Counted from the stretch's first letter, positions 32,185 to 41,318 are shown. The stretch is DNA of 64,000 bases from Bradyrhizobium oligotrophicum S58 (GCF_000344805.1 NC_020453.1:558001-622000), one strand, 5' to 3'. The notes: a model not told the origin generated them from the letters alone. A program made the numbers and translations.

Positions 32185-33420
32185 ATGGCGCATCTGGTGG
32201 GCCGCCTGACGGCACTGAAGGTGACGAAGGTCAAGAAGCCTGGCATGTACGCCGATGGCGCTGGCCTCTATCTGCAGGTCACAGGCGACGGCGAAAAAAC
32301 GCCCGCCAAATCCTGGATCTTCCGCTTCACCCTTCGCGGCCGCTCCCGCGAAATGGGCCTTGGCTCCTTCTCGATCTTTGGGTTGGGCGAAGCGCGGGCG
32401 AAGGCGGCCGAGTATCGACGGCAGGTCTACGAAGGCATCGATCCGATCGAGGCGCGACGAGCGCAGCGCGCCCAAGCTGCGCTGAAGGCCGCCGCCGCGC
32501 TAACCTTCAAGGAGTGTACCAAGCAGTATCTCGCGGCTCACAGCGCGGGATGGCGCAACGCCAAGCACGCGGCGCAATGGAGCTCGACGCTGAAGACATA
32601 TGCCGAGCCGGTCATTGGTTCGCTCTCGGTCCACAGCATCGACACCGCGCTGGTGATGAAAATCATCGAGCCGTTGTGGTCGAAGAAGCCGGAAACAGCT
32701 TCGCGGCTACGAGGCCGGATTGAAGCCGTGCTTGATTGGGCGACAGTGCGCGGCTTTCGGCGGGGCGAAAATCCGGCTCGTTGGCGCGGCCATCTCGACA
32801 AGCTGCTGCCCGCACGTGCCAAGGTGCGCAAGGTCAAGCACCACGCCGCCTTGCCCTACGATGAACTGCCAGCATTAATGGCGGCCTTGCGCGCGCAAGA
32901 GGGCGTCGCGGCGCGCGCGCTCGAGTTTTTGATCCTTACGGCGGCCCGTACCGGCGAGGTGATCGGTGCGCGACAGGACGAAATCAGGGACAAGGTCTGG
33001 ACGGTGCCGGCGGGACGCATGAAAGCCTCCAAGGAGCATCGCGTTCCGCTGTCGGCAGCTGCGCTCGCTGTCATCGACGCGCTGCGGAAGGAGCCGGGCG
33101 GGGCATATACGTTTCCAGGGGCCAAGCACGACAAGCCGCTCAGCAATATGGCCATGCTAGCTTTGCTCGACCGTATGGGACGATCGGATCTAACGGCGCA
33201 CGGCTTTCGCTCGACGTTCCGGGACTGGGCCGCCGAGTGCACTGACTATCCGAATGAAGTGGTCGAGATGGCACTCGCCCACACGATCAGTAGCAAGGTG
33301 GAAGCCGCTTACAGGCGAGGCGATCTATTCGAGAAGCGTAGAGCGCTGATGTCCGATTGGGCGACGTTCTGCGCGTCGAGCGGAGTCGCGGATCAAAAGA
33401 TGTTCTCGATCCGCGCATGA
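32185..33420 (+). CDS. P4-type tyrosine integrase
   Basis: 411 residues. N-terminal DUF4102 arm-binding domain (LTALKVTKVKKPGMYADGAGLYL), a core-binding domain about 105-200, and a catalytic domain with Arg in TAARTGEVIGA, His-x-x-Arg in HGFRSTFRDW, His in LAHTISSKVEAAY and the nucleophilic Tyr in EAAYRRGD. It should recombine the tRNA-Ser end with the matching repeat at 43774. It reads away from the tRNA, which is the usual layout. Confidence 0.96.
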   Translation: MAHLVGRLTALKVTKVKKPGMYADGAGLYLQVTGDGEKTPAKSWIFRFTLRGRSREMGLGSFSIFGLGEARAKAAEYRRQVYEGIDPIEARRAQRAQAALKAAAALTFKECTKQYLAAHSAGWRNAKHAAQWSSTLKTYAEPVIGSLSVHSIDTALVMKIIEPLWSKKPETASRLRGRIEAVLDWATVRGFRRGENPARWRGHLDKLLPARAKVRKVKHHAALPYDELPALMAALRAQEGVAARALEFLILTAARTGEVIGARQDEIRDKVWTVPAGRMKASKEHRVPLSAAALAVIDALRKEPGGAYTFPGAKHDKPLSNMAMLALLDRMGRSDLTAHGFRSTFRDWAAECTDYPNEVVEMALAHTISSKVEAAYRRGDLFEKRRALMSDWATFCASSGVADQKMFSIRA

Positions 33421-33728
33421 ACTTTCCAATCGCCTGCCTAGCTGCGCAACCTTCGTCCTCGACGACACTACCGTGGCCTAGACCAGCAGGGCGGATATCC
33501 ATTTTAGCGGCCCGATGCACGGGACTCCTGGCGCGGCGCCTTTATGCGACGCGCTTAAGCTCGCCCTTAGAAGCTTCAATTAGCTCCAGTCGTAGGGGCC
33601 TGCAGCTGCCCCGATCGCATTCGCCGGCGTTAGACTATGACTATGACAATTGCCGCGCGCGTAGATTACCGGCTACGGAGCGCCTTTGATCGACCGCGAG
33701 GCGGGAGCTCGCAGACCAGTAAGGCACC
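33421..33728. other. Intergenic region without recognised feature
   Basis: 308 bases between the integrase and the next island gene. Short frames are present on both strands but none has a good start, family sequence or suitable composition. Confidence 0.5.
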
Positions 33729-34241
33729 CTAAGCTTCTTGAGAAATTGGCAATCGCACGCCGGCAACATTGCAGATTGCATCGATCAGGAGCCGAACTGC
33801 TCGGGCATCCCACTCCAGGTGCTCGATAGGCACATCCCAATACTCTGACACTACGTAGGCTGTATGGCGGGCCTTTATGCCTAGACCTACGATCGTCAGC
33901 GCCGGTGCAGCCATGATAGCTCGCTCAATAGGCGCCAAGCGAGCCAGGATCGCTTCGACCTTCTGCGTTCGGCTGGCCTCGTCCGAGCGGGCGTGCTCCG
34001 CGTCTCGGGGCTCCCGATTATCAACGTGCTGGGACTCTAACGCGGAGATCTCTGACAGCAGCGTGACGAAGGTCGTGTCTAACTGGACAAGGGCAAAATC
34101 GGGCTCAAGCTGTTCAGCTGGGTCCGTTGGATCTGCTGGAAGCTCACTACGTAGCTCCAACTCCTTCGCTCTCAGAGCGGCCGTTGGATCCATCAACTGC
34201 CCCGACGGTACGTTGCCCATTTGCCCTCGGTCCTGATTCAA
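33729..34241 (-). CDS. Hypothetical island protein
   Basis: 170 residues, soluble, mostly helical: a Glu/Leu-rich N-terminal half (residues 20-100, likely coiled coil) and a more conserved-looking C-terminal part with ERAIMAAPALTIVGLGIKARHTAYV followed by WDVPIEHLEWDARAVRLLIDA. No catalytic motif seen. An ATG at 34220 is an alternative start. It reads toward the integrase. I do not recognise a named family; similar proteins seem common in rhizobial islands. Confidence 0.6.
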   Translation of the reverse strand: MNQDRGQMGNVPSGQLMDPTAALRAKELELRSELPADPTDPAEQLEPDFALVQLDTTFVTLLSEISALESQHVDNREPRDAEHARSDEASRTQKVEAILARLAPIERAIMAAPALTIVGLGIKARHTAYVVSEYWDVPIEHLEWDARAVRLLIDAICNVAGVRLPISQEA

Positions 34242-34421
34242 TGAAGTTGCATTTTCCCTTCACGGTGTGCGCCGGAGGCGGCGCCGCAGCCACGCAGCGC
34301 GGGAAGATCGGCACTCCCACTGAGAATGGTGAAAAGGAAATAGGGTCGAGCCCGTAGAATACCGAATTTATAGGTATCTGAAAAGTCGTTTTATGTCTCT
34401 GGCCCCCCTCGGGAGCCCGGG

Positions 34422-34658
34422 ATGCCAAAATCGGTGACATCACCACTGCAGAAAAAGCTTGCCGCCATGCTGGTCGAGCACAGAAAGGCTGCAGGGTTGA
34501 GACAGGTCGATCTCGCTGAAAAGATGGGTGTCTATCAGTCCTGGGTGACCCACATGGAATCTGGCCAGCGTCGGATTGACGTCGTCGAGCTAATCGAGCT
34601 GGGGAAGATCCTGGGGTTCGACCCGGTTGACGTCGTCAGGAAATTGAGCCGCAAGTAG
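34422..34658 (+). CDS. XRE-family helix-turn-helix regulator
   Basis: 78 residues, essentially one Cro/CI-type DNA-binding domain: LAAMLVEHRKAAGLRQVDLAEKMGVYQSWVTHMESGQRRIDVVEL. No C-terminal effector domain. Probably an island regulator; the AT-rich promoter of the gene at 34887, with a TTGCAT-TGT-ATGCAA palindrome, is one possible target. Confidence 0.88.
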   Translation: MPKSVTSPLQKKLAAMLVEHRKAAGLRQVDLAEKMGVYQSWVTHMESGQRRIDVVELIELGKILGFDPVDVVRKLSRK

Positions 34659-34694
34659 GCTCTACACGCCCAGTCGCGCTCCTGAGCGCCAAAC

Positions 34695-34718
34695 GTTCGA
34701 ATCATTCCGGGCGCGCCA
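34695..34718 (+). other. tRNA-Arg-like 3'-end remnant
   Basis: GTTCGAATCATTCCGGGCGCGCCA looks like the T-loop, acceptor 3' strand and CCA of an alphaproteobacterial tRNA-Arg, but the T-stem does not pair and the rest of the tRNA is absent. Such fragments are typical of attachment sites carried by integrative elements. Confidence 0.5.
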
Positions 34719-34859
34719 TTTAATTCAAGCACTTGGCCAGAATCGCCGTTGCTACCCACTTAGCCCCGATGAATTTAGGTCCGGCCCGTCGTCGAAACCC
34801 GCGCAAAGCCTTTTCACAATCGTCAGAACTTGTTGCGTTTTAATTTTCTAAATTGTAAC

Positions 34860-34874
34860 TTGCATTGTATGCAA
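34860..34874. promoter_or_regulatory. Candidate operator TTGCAT-N3-ATGCAA
   Basis: Perfect 6-bp inverted repeat with a three-base spacer in an AT-rich stretch (34836-34880), 13 bases before the start of the following gene. Confidence 0.35.
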
Positions 34875-34886
34875 CTCTAGAGATTG

Positions 34887-35852
34887 GTGGCGAAAGTGGC
34901 TATTAGCCCGCTCGAGAAACCCCTGGACTGCGATGCTATTCTCGCGACGCCGAGGGATATTACTGTTGATAATTGGAGTTGGCGAGAAACACTTGCTTGG
35001 TTGCAAACACTGGACGAGAAGAATTGGGAGGAGAGTGGCAAGAGCGGAGCTGGAACGCTCGACTTCTTAGGTGGATCGTATTCTGAGTTTGATAAGAAGC
35101 GCCGCGCTCTACTATCGACGAATAACTACAATTATGATGCAACTGCTACCAGGCAGTTGCTGATTCAGAAAACAAATCCTCAGGTGTTTGAACAGTGGGG
35201 CAACTGTGTCCAAGCACAGCTTAGCCAAGGTGGCATCATCTGCTATCTGGAAGATATTAGGGAGAAAGCCGGCACGCTTGTAGTTCAGTGGAGAACTGCT
35301 CCAGGTTTGAAAGAACTGCGAGACGTCCAGGTCATCTGTGATGGCGGCCAGATTGAACGCTCTTTCAAACAGGGCGCCTCGATTGACGGCACCAAGCGTC
35401 TGCTTATCACTCGTGAATCGTCTAAAGATCTCAGGGGTATAGTAAATGGCGTCGCCGGAAACTCAGGAGATTATTCCGCCTCCTTTTTCTTCCCCGCAGT
35501 TGATAAGACCACGACCAAGTTGATATCCGAATCGAAAGGTAAGTACTCTGATCGAGTTCACGTTAACGTAGGCCCCTACGATAAACCGTCTACAATTGCA
35601 GTTCGAGTAGATGGCCGTTCCGAGTACGAGAGTCCGGGCGATCCATGGTTTAGAGTCGACTTAATCGCACCGGGGCGTTCCATTGTCGGACCAACATATA
35701 AGTTCAAGGCACGGGAGGAAAGTTCCCAATCGCATTCCATGTTCTATTTTCTGCCGGCCGGCGCAATCGCCGAGTTTAGTGGCGAAATGCACAATGAGCA
35801 CGCGGTGTCGTTAGGGATGTCAATTGAAGCAAGAGTCACCTTAACCAACTAA
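34887..35852 (+). CDS. Hypothetical island protein of low GC
   Basis: 321 residues from the GTG at 34887 (a TTG at 34884 and a GTG at 34896 are alternatives). No membrane segment, no signal peptide, no domain recognised. It has a helical start with Trp-rich ITVDNWSWRETLAWLQ, a central GGSYSEFDKKRRALL, then alternating beta-type sequence to the end (DVQVICDGG, FFFPAVDKTTTKLI, FYFLPAGAIAEFSG). GC content and codon use are clearly lower than in host genes, so it was probably acquired. It could also be a 5'-truncated gene that lost an N-terminal signal or domain. Confidence 0.6.
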   Translation: MAKVAISPLEKPLDCDAILATPRDITVDNWSWRETLAWLQTLDEKNWEESGKSGAGTLDFLGGSYSEFDKKRRALLSTNNYNYDATATRQLLIQKTNPQVFEQWGNCVQAQLSQGGIICYLEDIREKAGTLVVQWRTAPGLKELRDVQVICDGGQIERSFKQGASIDGTKRLLITRESSKDLRGIVNGVAGNSGDYSASFFFPAVDKTTTKLISESKGKYSDRVHVNVGPYDKPSTIAVRVDGRSEYESPGDPWFRVDLIAPGRSIVGPTYKFKAREESSQSHSMFYFLPAGAIAEFSGEMHNEHAVSLGMSIEARVTLTN

Positions 35853-36106
35853 GCTGGACATTGTTCTTACGGCGGAATCAGTGCCGCCACGAAATTGTCC
35901 GGAGCTGTTTCGCGACGCCTGCCTGCCGCATCGATTTTTAAGGGCTCCGTCCCCAAGGAACGAATACGTCCCGATCAGCGTCGCGACGGGCTTCGAGATC
36001 CCGTATAAGGCACGCTTAATCTTCGCACTCGCGTTCGAAACGATCTACGCTTCAGGAGATGATCGTGGGCCCTCACCTGATGGCCCCAATCAAAATGGGA
36101 GCTTGC

Positions 36107-36490
36107 ATGCGGATAACCAGAGGCCTTTTCCGTTTGTGGGTGGTCGCTTCGGTGCTGTGGATCGCTTCTGTCGCGTTCATCACGTGGCAGAGGTGGCCCA
36201 TTGATGACTGGACCGTCGTGAAAGTGGAGCCGTTTGACCCTGATGAGTATCTGAAGAATACGGCTAAGCCTCGGCCTGAAAGCACGCCTATGCCTAGCTG
36301 GTCAATTGAGAGCGAAATGCCGTCTGCGAAGACGCGATTCAACTCCTCGAAGCTGTTCGGTGTTGAGAAGCAGGCGTACTCTTCCAAGGCAGCCCTTGAG
36401 GCAGAGCGGCATGACGCTCTTAGGACGGGAGCCGCAGTCGGCATCACGCCCCCGGTGGCCGTGCTCATGCTAGGAATGTCTCTGATATGA
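36107..36490 (+). CDS. Small membrane protein, unknown function
   Basis: 127 residues from ATG 36107, with GGGAG five bases upstream; upstream in-frame codons are discarded. TM1 about residues 5-24 (LFRLWVVASVLWIASVAFI), a hydrophilic middle of about 75 residues, and a short C-terminal hydrophobic stretch (TPPVAVLMLGMSLI) that ends abruptly, as if the second membrane segment were shortened. Similar small membrane proteins with an RxGLFRLW start and a C-terminal PPxxVLxLG segment occur in rhizobia; function unknown. Confidence 0.5.
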   Translation: MRITRGLFRLWVVASVLWIASVAFITWQRWPIDDWTVVKVEPFDPDEYLKNTAKPRPESTPMPSWSIESEMPSAKTRFNSSKLFGVEKQAYSSKAALEAERHDALRTGAAVGITPPVAVLMLGMSLI

Positions 36491-36950
36491 GTCATCCGAG
36501 GTTTCCGATCTGAAGCGACTTGAGGAGAACTTGACTGATCCATTCCACCCCGAGCACCCGCGAACGCCAGCGCAAGCGTCATCGGCGTTCGGGGGGGCGC
36601 GACGCACGCCTGCGGCTGCGGCAGCCTTGATCCTAATCTCATTGGTGGTTCTAGCGCAGCCTTGTACGTGCCATTGATCTCGCGTTATTAATCAATCTGG
36701 AGGGGCGTCGCCCTCTTGCACGCCGGGGTAAAGCGCCGGCAGAGCGCCGGTGCCGATGGGAGTGCGACAGCTCCCGCAATATATCCTTGTCTCCTTGGGA
36801 AGCAGGAGCCGAGGCGGTGGTTCCGCAGTCAGGACCGAAGCGGCGGAGCCGGGCGCGACAGCACCCGCCTTTTCGGTCCGAGGCCGGGCCGGTTCACTGC
36901 CATCGCAGCAAGAGGACATGCGGCCTGACGTCCTGGCCGAAGCTGGGCAA
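36491..36950. other. Intergenic region without recognised feature
   Basis: 460 bases. The frames here (for example minus-strand 36692-36973) are Pro/Ala/Arg-rich shadow-like sequence with no family match. A G-tract of seven lies near 36590. I see no RNA gene. Confidence 0.45.
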
Positions 36951-37175
36951 TCACCGACTTCGCCAGGCTTCATCTAGCTCGCCCTTCGAAGGCCATCCGG
37001 CTGGATCTGCGATCCAGCGGTTGATGTCCGATTCATGCCAGCCGCTCCCGTTGGTGCTGATCCTGAGCTGAGCCGGAAACGTGCCCTCGGCGATCTTGCG
37101 GTAGATGGTGGAACGGGACAGCCCGGTCCTGGCGAGGACGGTTTTCAGACGGATGATACGATCTGGTTCGTGCAC
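36951..37175 (-). CDS. AlpA-family regulator/excisionase
   Basis: 74 residues from a GTG at 37175 with AGGAGG ten bases upstream; the frame continues to 37247 but the family begins at DRIIRLKTVL. MerR-like winged helix: RTGLSRSTIYRKIAEGTFPAQLRI and GWHESDINRWIADP. AlpA-type proteins regulate the integrase or act as excisionases of P4-like islands. It is located just downstream of traA on the same strand. Confidence 0.88.
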   Translation of the reverse strand: MHEPDRIIRLKTVLARTGLSRSTIYRKIAEGTFPAQLRISTNGSGWHESDINRWIADPAGWPSKGELDEAWRSR

Positions 37176-37301
37176 GGTCGCGGTGCCTCCTGCTGGCTGT
37201 TTCTGACAGCTGCTGAGCAGAGGGGCAGGCATCTGCCGGGCGTGCAATTGGGTTTTCGACTTGTCGTTGCTTGGCGTCCAAACGGCGGCAGACAGGCGGT
37301 A

Positions 37302-40300
37302 TCAACGTTCAAGCCCTCGGTCTCTTCCAAAGCCGATACCGCGGGTGAAGGCCAACTCCTGACCGAGCCGGCGGCCTGATTCGAACGAGATACCGAGCTC
37401 CCGCTTGCGATTGGCGAGGATGGATTCTAGTTGCGGATCGCGTTCAAGGCTTTTGGCCATGTCGCCCATCGCCGAACGTGTGGCCTTGTAGCCGGACATG
37501 TCACCGGCCTGATACTGGCGCTGGCTGGTGTGATCGAGCTTCTGCCAGCGTTCCACGAAGTGATCGGCGCGGCGGCTCGGATCGGTGCTAAGTTCGGTCT
37601 CGAGCTGGAGCGCGCGGACGGCGCGGCTGACCTGGCCGCCAGCCGCTTCGCGTGCCAGTTCCGGGTTCTTCCTGTAGGCGGCTTCGGCATCACGCGGACC
37701 AAAGGGCCGCACTTCTTCGAAGGCTTGGCGAGCCGTCTGTAGTTCTTTCACTTGCGCAGGATTGGTCGCGCCGCCCTTCTCCTGCGCTGTGAGGATGGTA
37801 TCCACGGCGCGGGCATGGCGGACGAGTGCTCGCGTGCGCAGGCGACGCAATTCCTCGCGCGGGTCCTTCGCCGCCTGCCTTTCCGGTGCCTCGATGTCGC
37901 GCCGGTCGGCTCCCGTACGCCCCGTTTCCCTTTCCGGCGATGCTTGCTCCGGCCTGCGTCCACTATCCGGCCCGGGGGCATCTGTAGGCGAACGCAGGCC
38001 ATCAAACATCTCGCGCAGCTTCTGCGGCACGATCTTGCGCACGATCTCGGCAACGCGCTCGCGGAACGTGATCCCGCGCCGTTCGGCATAGCTCTGGACC
38101 GCATCGGATAAGTCGTACTCCGAGGCCATGTCCTTGGCGCGATCGCGCGACAGGGTACGGGCGAGCCGGTCCGCATTGGCAAAATCGTCGCGGCCATAAT
38201 GCAGGTCCACCCCATCGCGGTGCCGCGACAGGGCGACATAGCTGCTGTGGGCGTCCATGCCGGGCGTCACCAGGACATGGACGCGGTCGACAGTCATACC
38301 CTGCGCCTTGTGGATTGTCGCGGCATAGCCATGGTCGATCCGGTTGTAATCCTTGAGGTCGAAACGCACGGATCGGCCATCGTCGGTCTGCACGGCCATG
38401 GATTGCGCGCTGACCTGCGCGATGGTTCCGAGCGTGCCGTTCTTGACGCCAAGACCGCGCTCGTTCTGCAGGAACATGACGCGATCTCCGCTGGCGAAGG
38501 CTCTCGCGCCGCGCTCGACCGTCACCCCCACCTCATCGCCCAGATCACCTACAGCCCGCATCCGCTCGCGTGCTACCTCGTTGAGGTCCCGAACTTGGTC
38601 GTTGGTGTGGGTGAGAATGATCCGGCTGCGATCGGGCGAGGCCTGCCGGTCGCGGTCCCAGCGCTCGATCAGATCGCCGCGCGCCCGTTCGCGGCTCGGG
38701 GCCTCGTGCACCATGCCGTGGGTGCGGTAAGCTCCGAGCGCCTGGCCCACTTTGCCGGTTGCCAGATCGCGCGTGGCCTCGCGCTGCCAGTCCTGGCGCT
38801 GGCGGCGCACCTCTCCGATTTCCGCGCCGCCGTGGCGCTCATGGATGGAGCGGAACGCCGCGCCCGCCTCGATGGCCTGTAATTGTTGCGGATCGCCGAC
38901 CAGCACCACCTTCGCGCCGGCCTCGGCAGCATGCGACAGCACGCGCTCAAGCTGGCGCGTGCCGACCATGCCCGCCTCGTCGATCACCAGCACATCACTG
39001 GATCTGAGCTGATCACGGCCTTGTTCCCAGCCATGCTCCAGGCTGGCGATCGTGCGCGACGCAATGCCCGATCCGCCTCCGAGGTTTTCTGCGGCAATGC
39101 CGGACAGCGCCGCGCCCCGAACCTCGAAGCCGGCTGCCTCCCAGGCGTCCCGCGCTACCCCCAGCATCGCGCTCTTTCCCGTCCCGGCATGGCCGAGAAC
39201 GACGCTGAGACCGCGTCCGTTCGTGACATGCGCCAGCGCCCCGGCCTGCTCGGACGACAGCAACAGGCCGCGCGCTTCCGCTCGCGCCAAAGCGGCCTGG
39301 CAATCCGCGTCGCGGACCTCATGGCGCTCGCGGTCCGCCATCAATTCAGCGGCACGGTGCAGGCGCCGTTCTGCCTCGACCATGCCGCGGGTGGTGAACC
39401 GATCCTCGCCGCGGGCGTCCTTGCCGAGTTCGACCAGATCTGGCGCTCCCCGCATCGCGCCCATGACCTCGTTGAACTGGTCGAGCCCGTCACTGTGCCG
39501 ATGCGCGAACTTTGCCAGGTCTCGGCGCGTGAAGGTCGATTGCTGCTGGGTGATAGCGTCCAGGCCGATAGAGGGATCGGCGATGATCCGCGCGCCGTTG
39601 TTGCGCGCTATCTCGCGGTGCATCTCGGCCCGGTCGGCCTCAGCCCCTTCGCCTGCGGCGTCCCGACCCTCGATGCGTTTCGCCGGTGCGCCGATCTGGC
39701 TTTGCGGCTCGAGCGCAATACCCTGGTCTTTCAGGCTGCGATGATCGATCCGCGCGTCGATGTCGAGTTCGGCCAGACGCTCATTGGCGAGCTCCGCCCA
39801 GCGTTTGCGCCATCGCTCGACCATCTCGGTGCGATTCCAATCCCGGACCTTCTGGCCAAACCCGTTCTCGTCGACCGCGCGCATCGTCAGCATGACATGG
39901 GCATGGGGCTTGGGCATGCCGTCCTCGGTCCTGTCCCAATGCACATTGAGGTCGGCGATCATGCCGAGACCCACGAACTCGCCGCGAACGAAGTCGCGGG
40001 CCAGCTCGATCCCCTGTGTCTCGGTCAGTTCTCGCGGAAGCGCGAACTCGACCTCACGGGCCAGCTGGGCATCTTTTCGGACTTCGAATGACTCGACAGC
40101 ATTCCACAGCCGCTCGCGGTCGCGCCAGGCTTCCGGCGCGTTCTCCGGCAGCATCACCTCGCAATGGACGACGCCGCGCTTGGCGGAAAAATCCTGCTCC
40201 CGGCCGAGCCGCTCGTCGCGCAGCCGCGAGCCCGAGCGGTAGGCCGCCGATGCCACCGCACTGCTCCCAGCCTTCCGGCCAATGACCTTGACGTGAAGAT

Positions 40301-40313
40301 GATAGATCGCCAT
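37302..40313 (-). CDS. traA: Ti-type conjugative relaxase TraA (MobA/MobL plus helicase)
   Basis: 1,003 residues. N-terminal MobA/MobL relaxase (about 1-230): a candidate nicking Tyr in AAYRSGSR (Tyr25), and the metal-binding histidines in NVHWD (His125) and KPHAHV (His137, His139). A RecD-like superfamily 1 helicase follows, with Walker A GHAGTGKS at 374-381, VIDEAGMVGTRQLE as Walker B, and the C-terminal DHGYAATIHKAQGMTVDRVHV. The C-terminal 250 residues are charged. It nicks at oriT, which lies in the gap directly upstream, and unwinds the strand for transfer. About 100 residues shorter than Ti-plasmid TraA, but the core looks intact. Confidence 0.95.
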   Translation of the reverse strand: MAIYHLHVKVIGRKAGSSAVASAAYRSGSRLRDERLGREQDFSAKRGVVHCEVMLPENAPEAWRDRERLWNAVESFEVRKDAQLAREVEFALPRELTETQGIELARDFVRGEFVGLGMIADLNVHWDRTEDGMPKPHAHVMLTMRAVDENGFGQKVRDWNRTEMVERWRKRWAELANERLAELDIDARIDHRSLKDQGIALEPQSQIGAPAKRIEGRDAAGEGAEADRAEMHREIARNNGARIIADPSIGLDAITQQQSTFTRRDLAKFAHRHSDGLDQFNEVMGAMRGAPDLVELGKDARGEDRFTTRGMVEAERRLHRAAELMADRERHEVRDADCQAALARAEARGLLLSSEQAGALAHVTNGRGLSVVLGHAGTGKSAMLGVARDAWEAAGFEVRGAALSGIAAENLGGGSGIASRTIASLEHGWEQGRDQLRSSDVLVIDEAGMVGTRQLERVLSHAAEAGAKVVLVGDPQQLQAIEAGAAFRSIHERHGGAEIGEVRRQRQDWQREATRDLATGKVGQALGAYRTHGMVHEAPSRERARGDLIERWDRDRQASPDRSRIILTHTNDQVRDLNEVARERMRAVGDLGDEVGVTVERGARAFASGDRVMFLQNERGLGVKNGTLGTIAQVSAQSMAVQTDDGRSVRFDLKDYNRIDHGYAATIHKAQGMTVDRVHVLVTPGMDAHSSYVALSRHRDGVDLHYGRDDFANADRLARTLSRDRAKDMASEYDLSDAVQSYAERRGITFRERVAEIVRKIVPQKLREMFDGLRSPTDAPGPDSGRRPEQASPERETGRTGADRRDIEAPERQAAKDPREELRRLRTRALVRHARAVDTILTAQEKGGATNPAQVKELQTARQAFEEVRPFGPRDAEAAYRKNPELAREAAGGQVSRAVRALQLETELSTDPSRRADHFVERWQKLDHTSQRQYQAGDMSGYKATRSAMGDMAKSLERDPQLESILANRKRELGISFESGRRLGQELAFTRGIGFGRDRGLER

Positions 40314-40354
40314 CGCGACCAGAGCATCTACACAGCGAAGCGTGCGTCGGCACG

Positions 40355-40371
40355 ACGTATAAGCGCGCCCT
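40355..40371. other. oriT nic-like site
   Basis: ACGTATAAGCGCGCCCT closely resembles the Ti-plasmid/RSF1010-type nic region (core TAAnTGCGCCCT, with ACGTATAA in front in Ti plasmids). It lies between divergent traA and traC, exactly where Ti-type oriT sites are found. An imperfect CCCTC...GAGGG repeat follows at 40368-40394. Confidence 0.65.
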
Positions 40372-40484
40372 CTCTCGAAAAAATCTCGTGAGGGATCGCA
40401 CCGTCCCAGCCTGTCCTGATGACCCTACAGCAATGCGCCGGTAGCCAAGCTATCATTTCTCCACCAACACTCATGGAGACCACG

Positions 40485-40811
40485 ATGCGCAAACCAAGAG
40501 ACTTTGATGCGGACCTGAAGGCACTCGAAGACAAGGCCCGCGGGCTGAAAACTCGCAAGGTCTGCCAGCTCGGTGAACTGGTTGTCGCGACTGGAGCAGA
40601 CGCTCTCACCGCCGAAGAACTGGCGGGCGCGCTGCTTGTCTTGGCCGAGACGAAAGAGGCCGGAAAGAGGGAGGCATGGGCCAAGCGCGGGGCCGCTTTC
40701 TTTCAAAGCCGGACGCGGCGAATTACGCCAGCAGCTGATCACAACACGGACGGCGCTCCTGCGCGACCGAGCGGCGTTCAACCGGCATCAAGCCGCAAGA
40801 GCTTGGCATGA
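40485..40811 (+). CDS. traC: Conjugal transfer protein TraC-like
   Basis: 108 residues from ATG 40485. Matches the small Ti-type TraC pattern: MRKPRDFDADLKALEDKARGLKTRKV, QLGELVVATGADALTAEELAGALL, and KREAWAKRGAAFF. It is an accessory of relaxosome function at oriT, divergent from traA. The C-terminal 25 residues (after SRTRR) look poorly conserved. TraC and TraD names are sometimes swapped in rhizobial annotations. Confidence 0.85.
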   Translation: MRKPRDFDADLKALEDKARGLKTRKVCQLGELVVATGADALTAEELAGALLVLAETKEAGKREAWAKRGAAFFQSRTRRITPAADHNTDGAPARPSGVQPASSRKSLA

Positions 40812-40812
40812 C

Positions 40813-41064
40813 ATGCGCGCGTGGCAGGTCGAGCGCCGCAAGCGCACGCGGCATCTCATCGAACTGGGAGGCCTAATCGTCAAAGCCCGTATCGTCGAAC
40901 TGACCAGCGATGATCGGGTTACGATCTACGGTGCGCTGCTCTGGATAGCTGACAAGCTCCAAAGCGATCAAGGCGGGCACGCCCGCAAGCTGTGGGCCGC
41001 GAAAGGGAAGCAAGCGTTCGAGGCGGATCCGGAAACGCATGGCCCTACAGGTCAGAAAACTTAG
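40813..41064 (+). CDS. traD: Conjugal transfer protein TraD-like
   Basis: 83 residues from ATG 40813, one base after the traC stop. Signature RRKRTRHLIELGGLIVKARIVELT and TIYGALLWIADKLQSD, followed by WAAKGKQAFEAD. In Ti-type systems it precedes the coupling protein gene traG; here no traG follows, and the next gene is an unrelated LysR regulator on the other strand. Confidence 0.85.
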   Translation: MRAWQVERRKRTRHLIELGGLIVKARIVELTSDDRVTIYGALLWIADKLQSDQGGHARKLWAAKGKQAFEADPETHGPTGQKT

Positions 41065-41318
41065 GCAGATCATCGGTGATGGACGACAATGGCGGCCGGC
41101 GCGAAGACTGCCTTCACGAAGGATTCGTTTAGTATGCGATGAGCCTCAAAAGCCGCGATCCGGCAAACGTGCTTTTGGCCCCGAGGATTGATCCAATAGG
41201 TGCAGAGTTTACCGAACATCAGACGTCACTCGGCCCAACTCCATGTCAATATACGAAGACCGCCTATCGATACGGGACCTCTTGCAAGGCCGTTGCGTGT
41301 ATATCGTCTCTGTCCTTG

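Noticed and set aside
34535..34759. Minus-strand frame with LNGAPGMIRTFG
   Set aside because: GAPGxIRT peptides arise from reading tRNA 3' ends in antisense; here it marks the tRNA-Arg-like remnant and is not a protein.
36692..36973. 93-codon minus-strand frame with a few cysteines
   Set aside because: It overlaps the AlpA-like gene in another frame, lacks a ribosome-binding site and matches no family.
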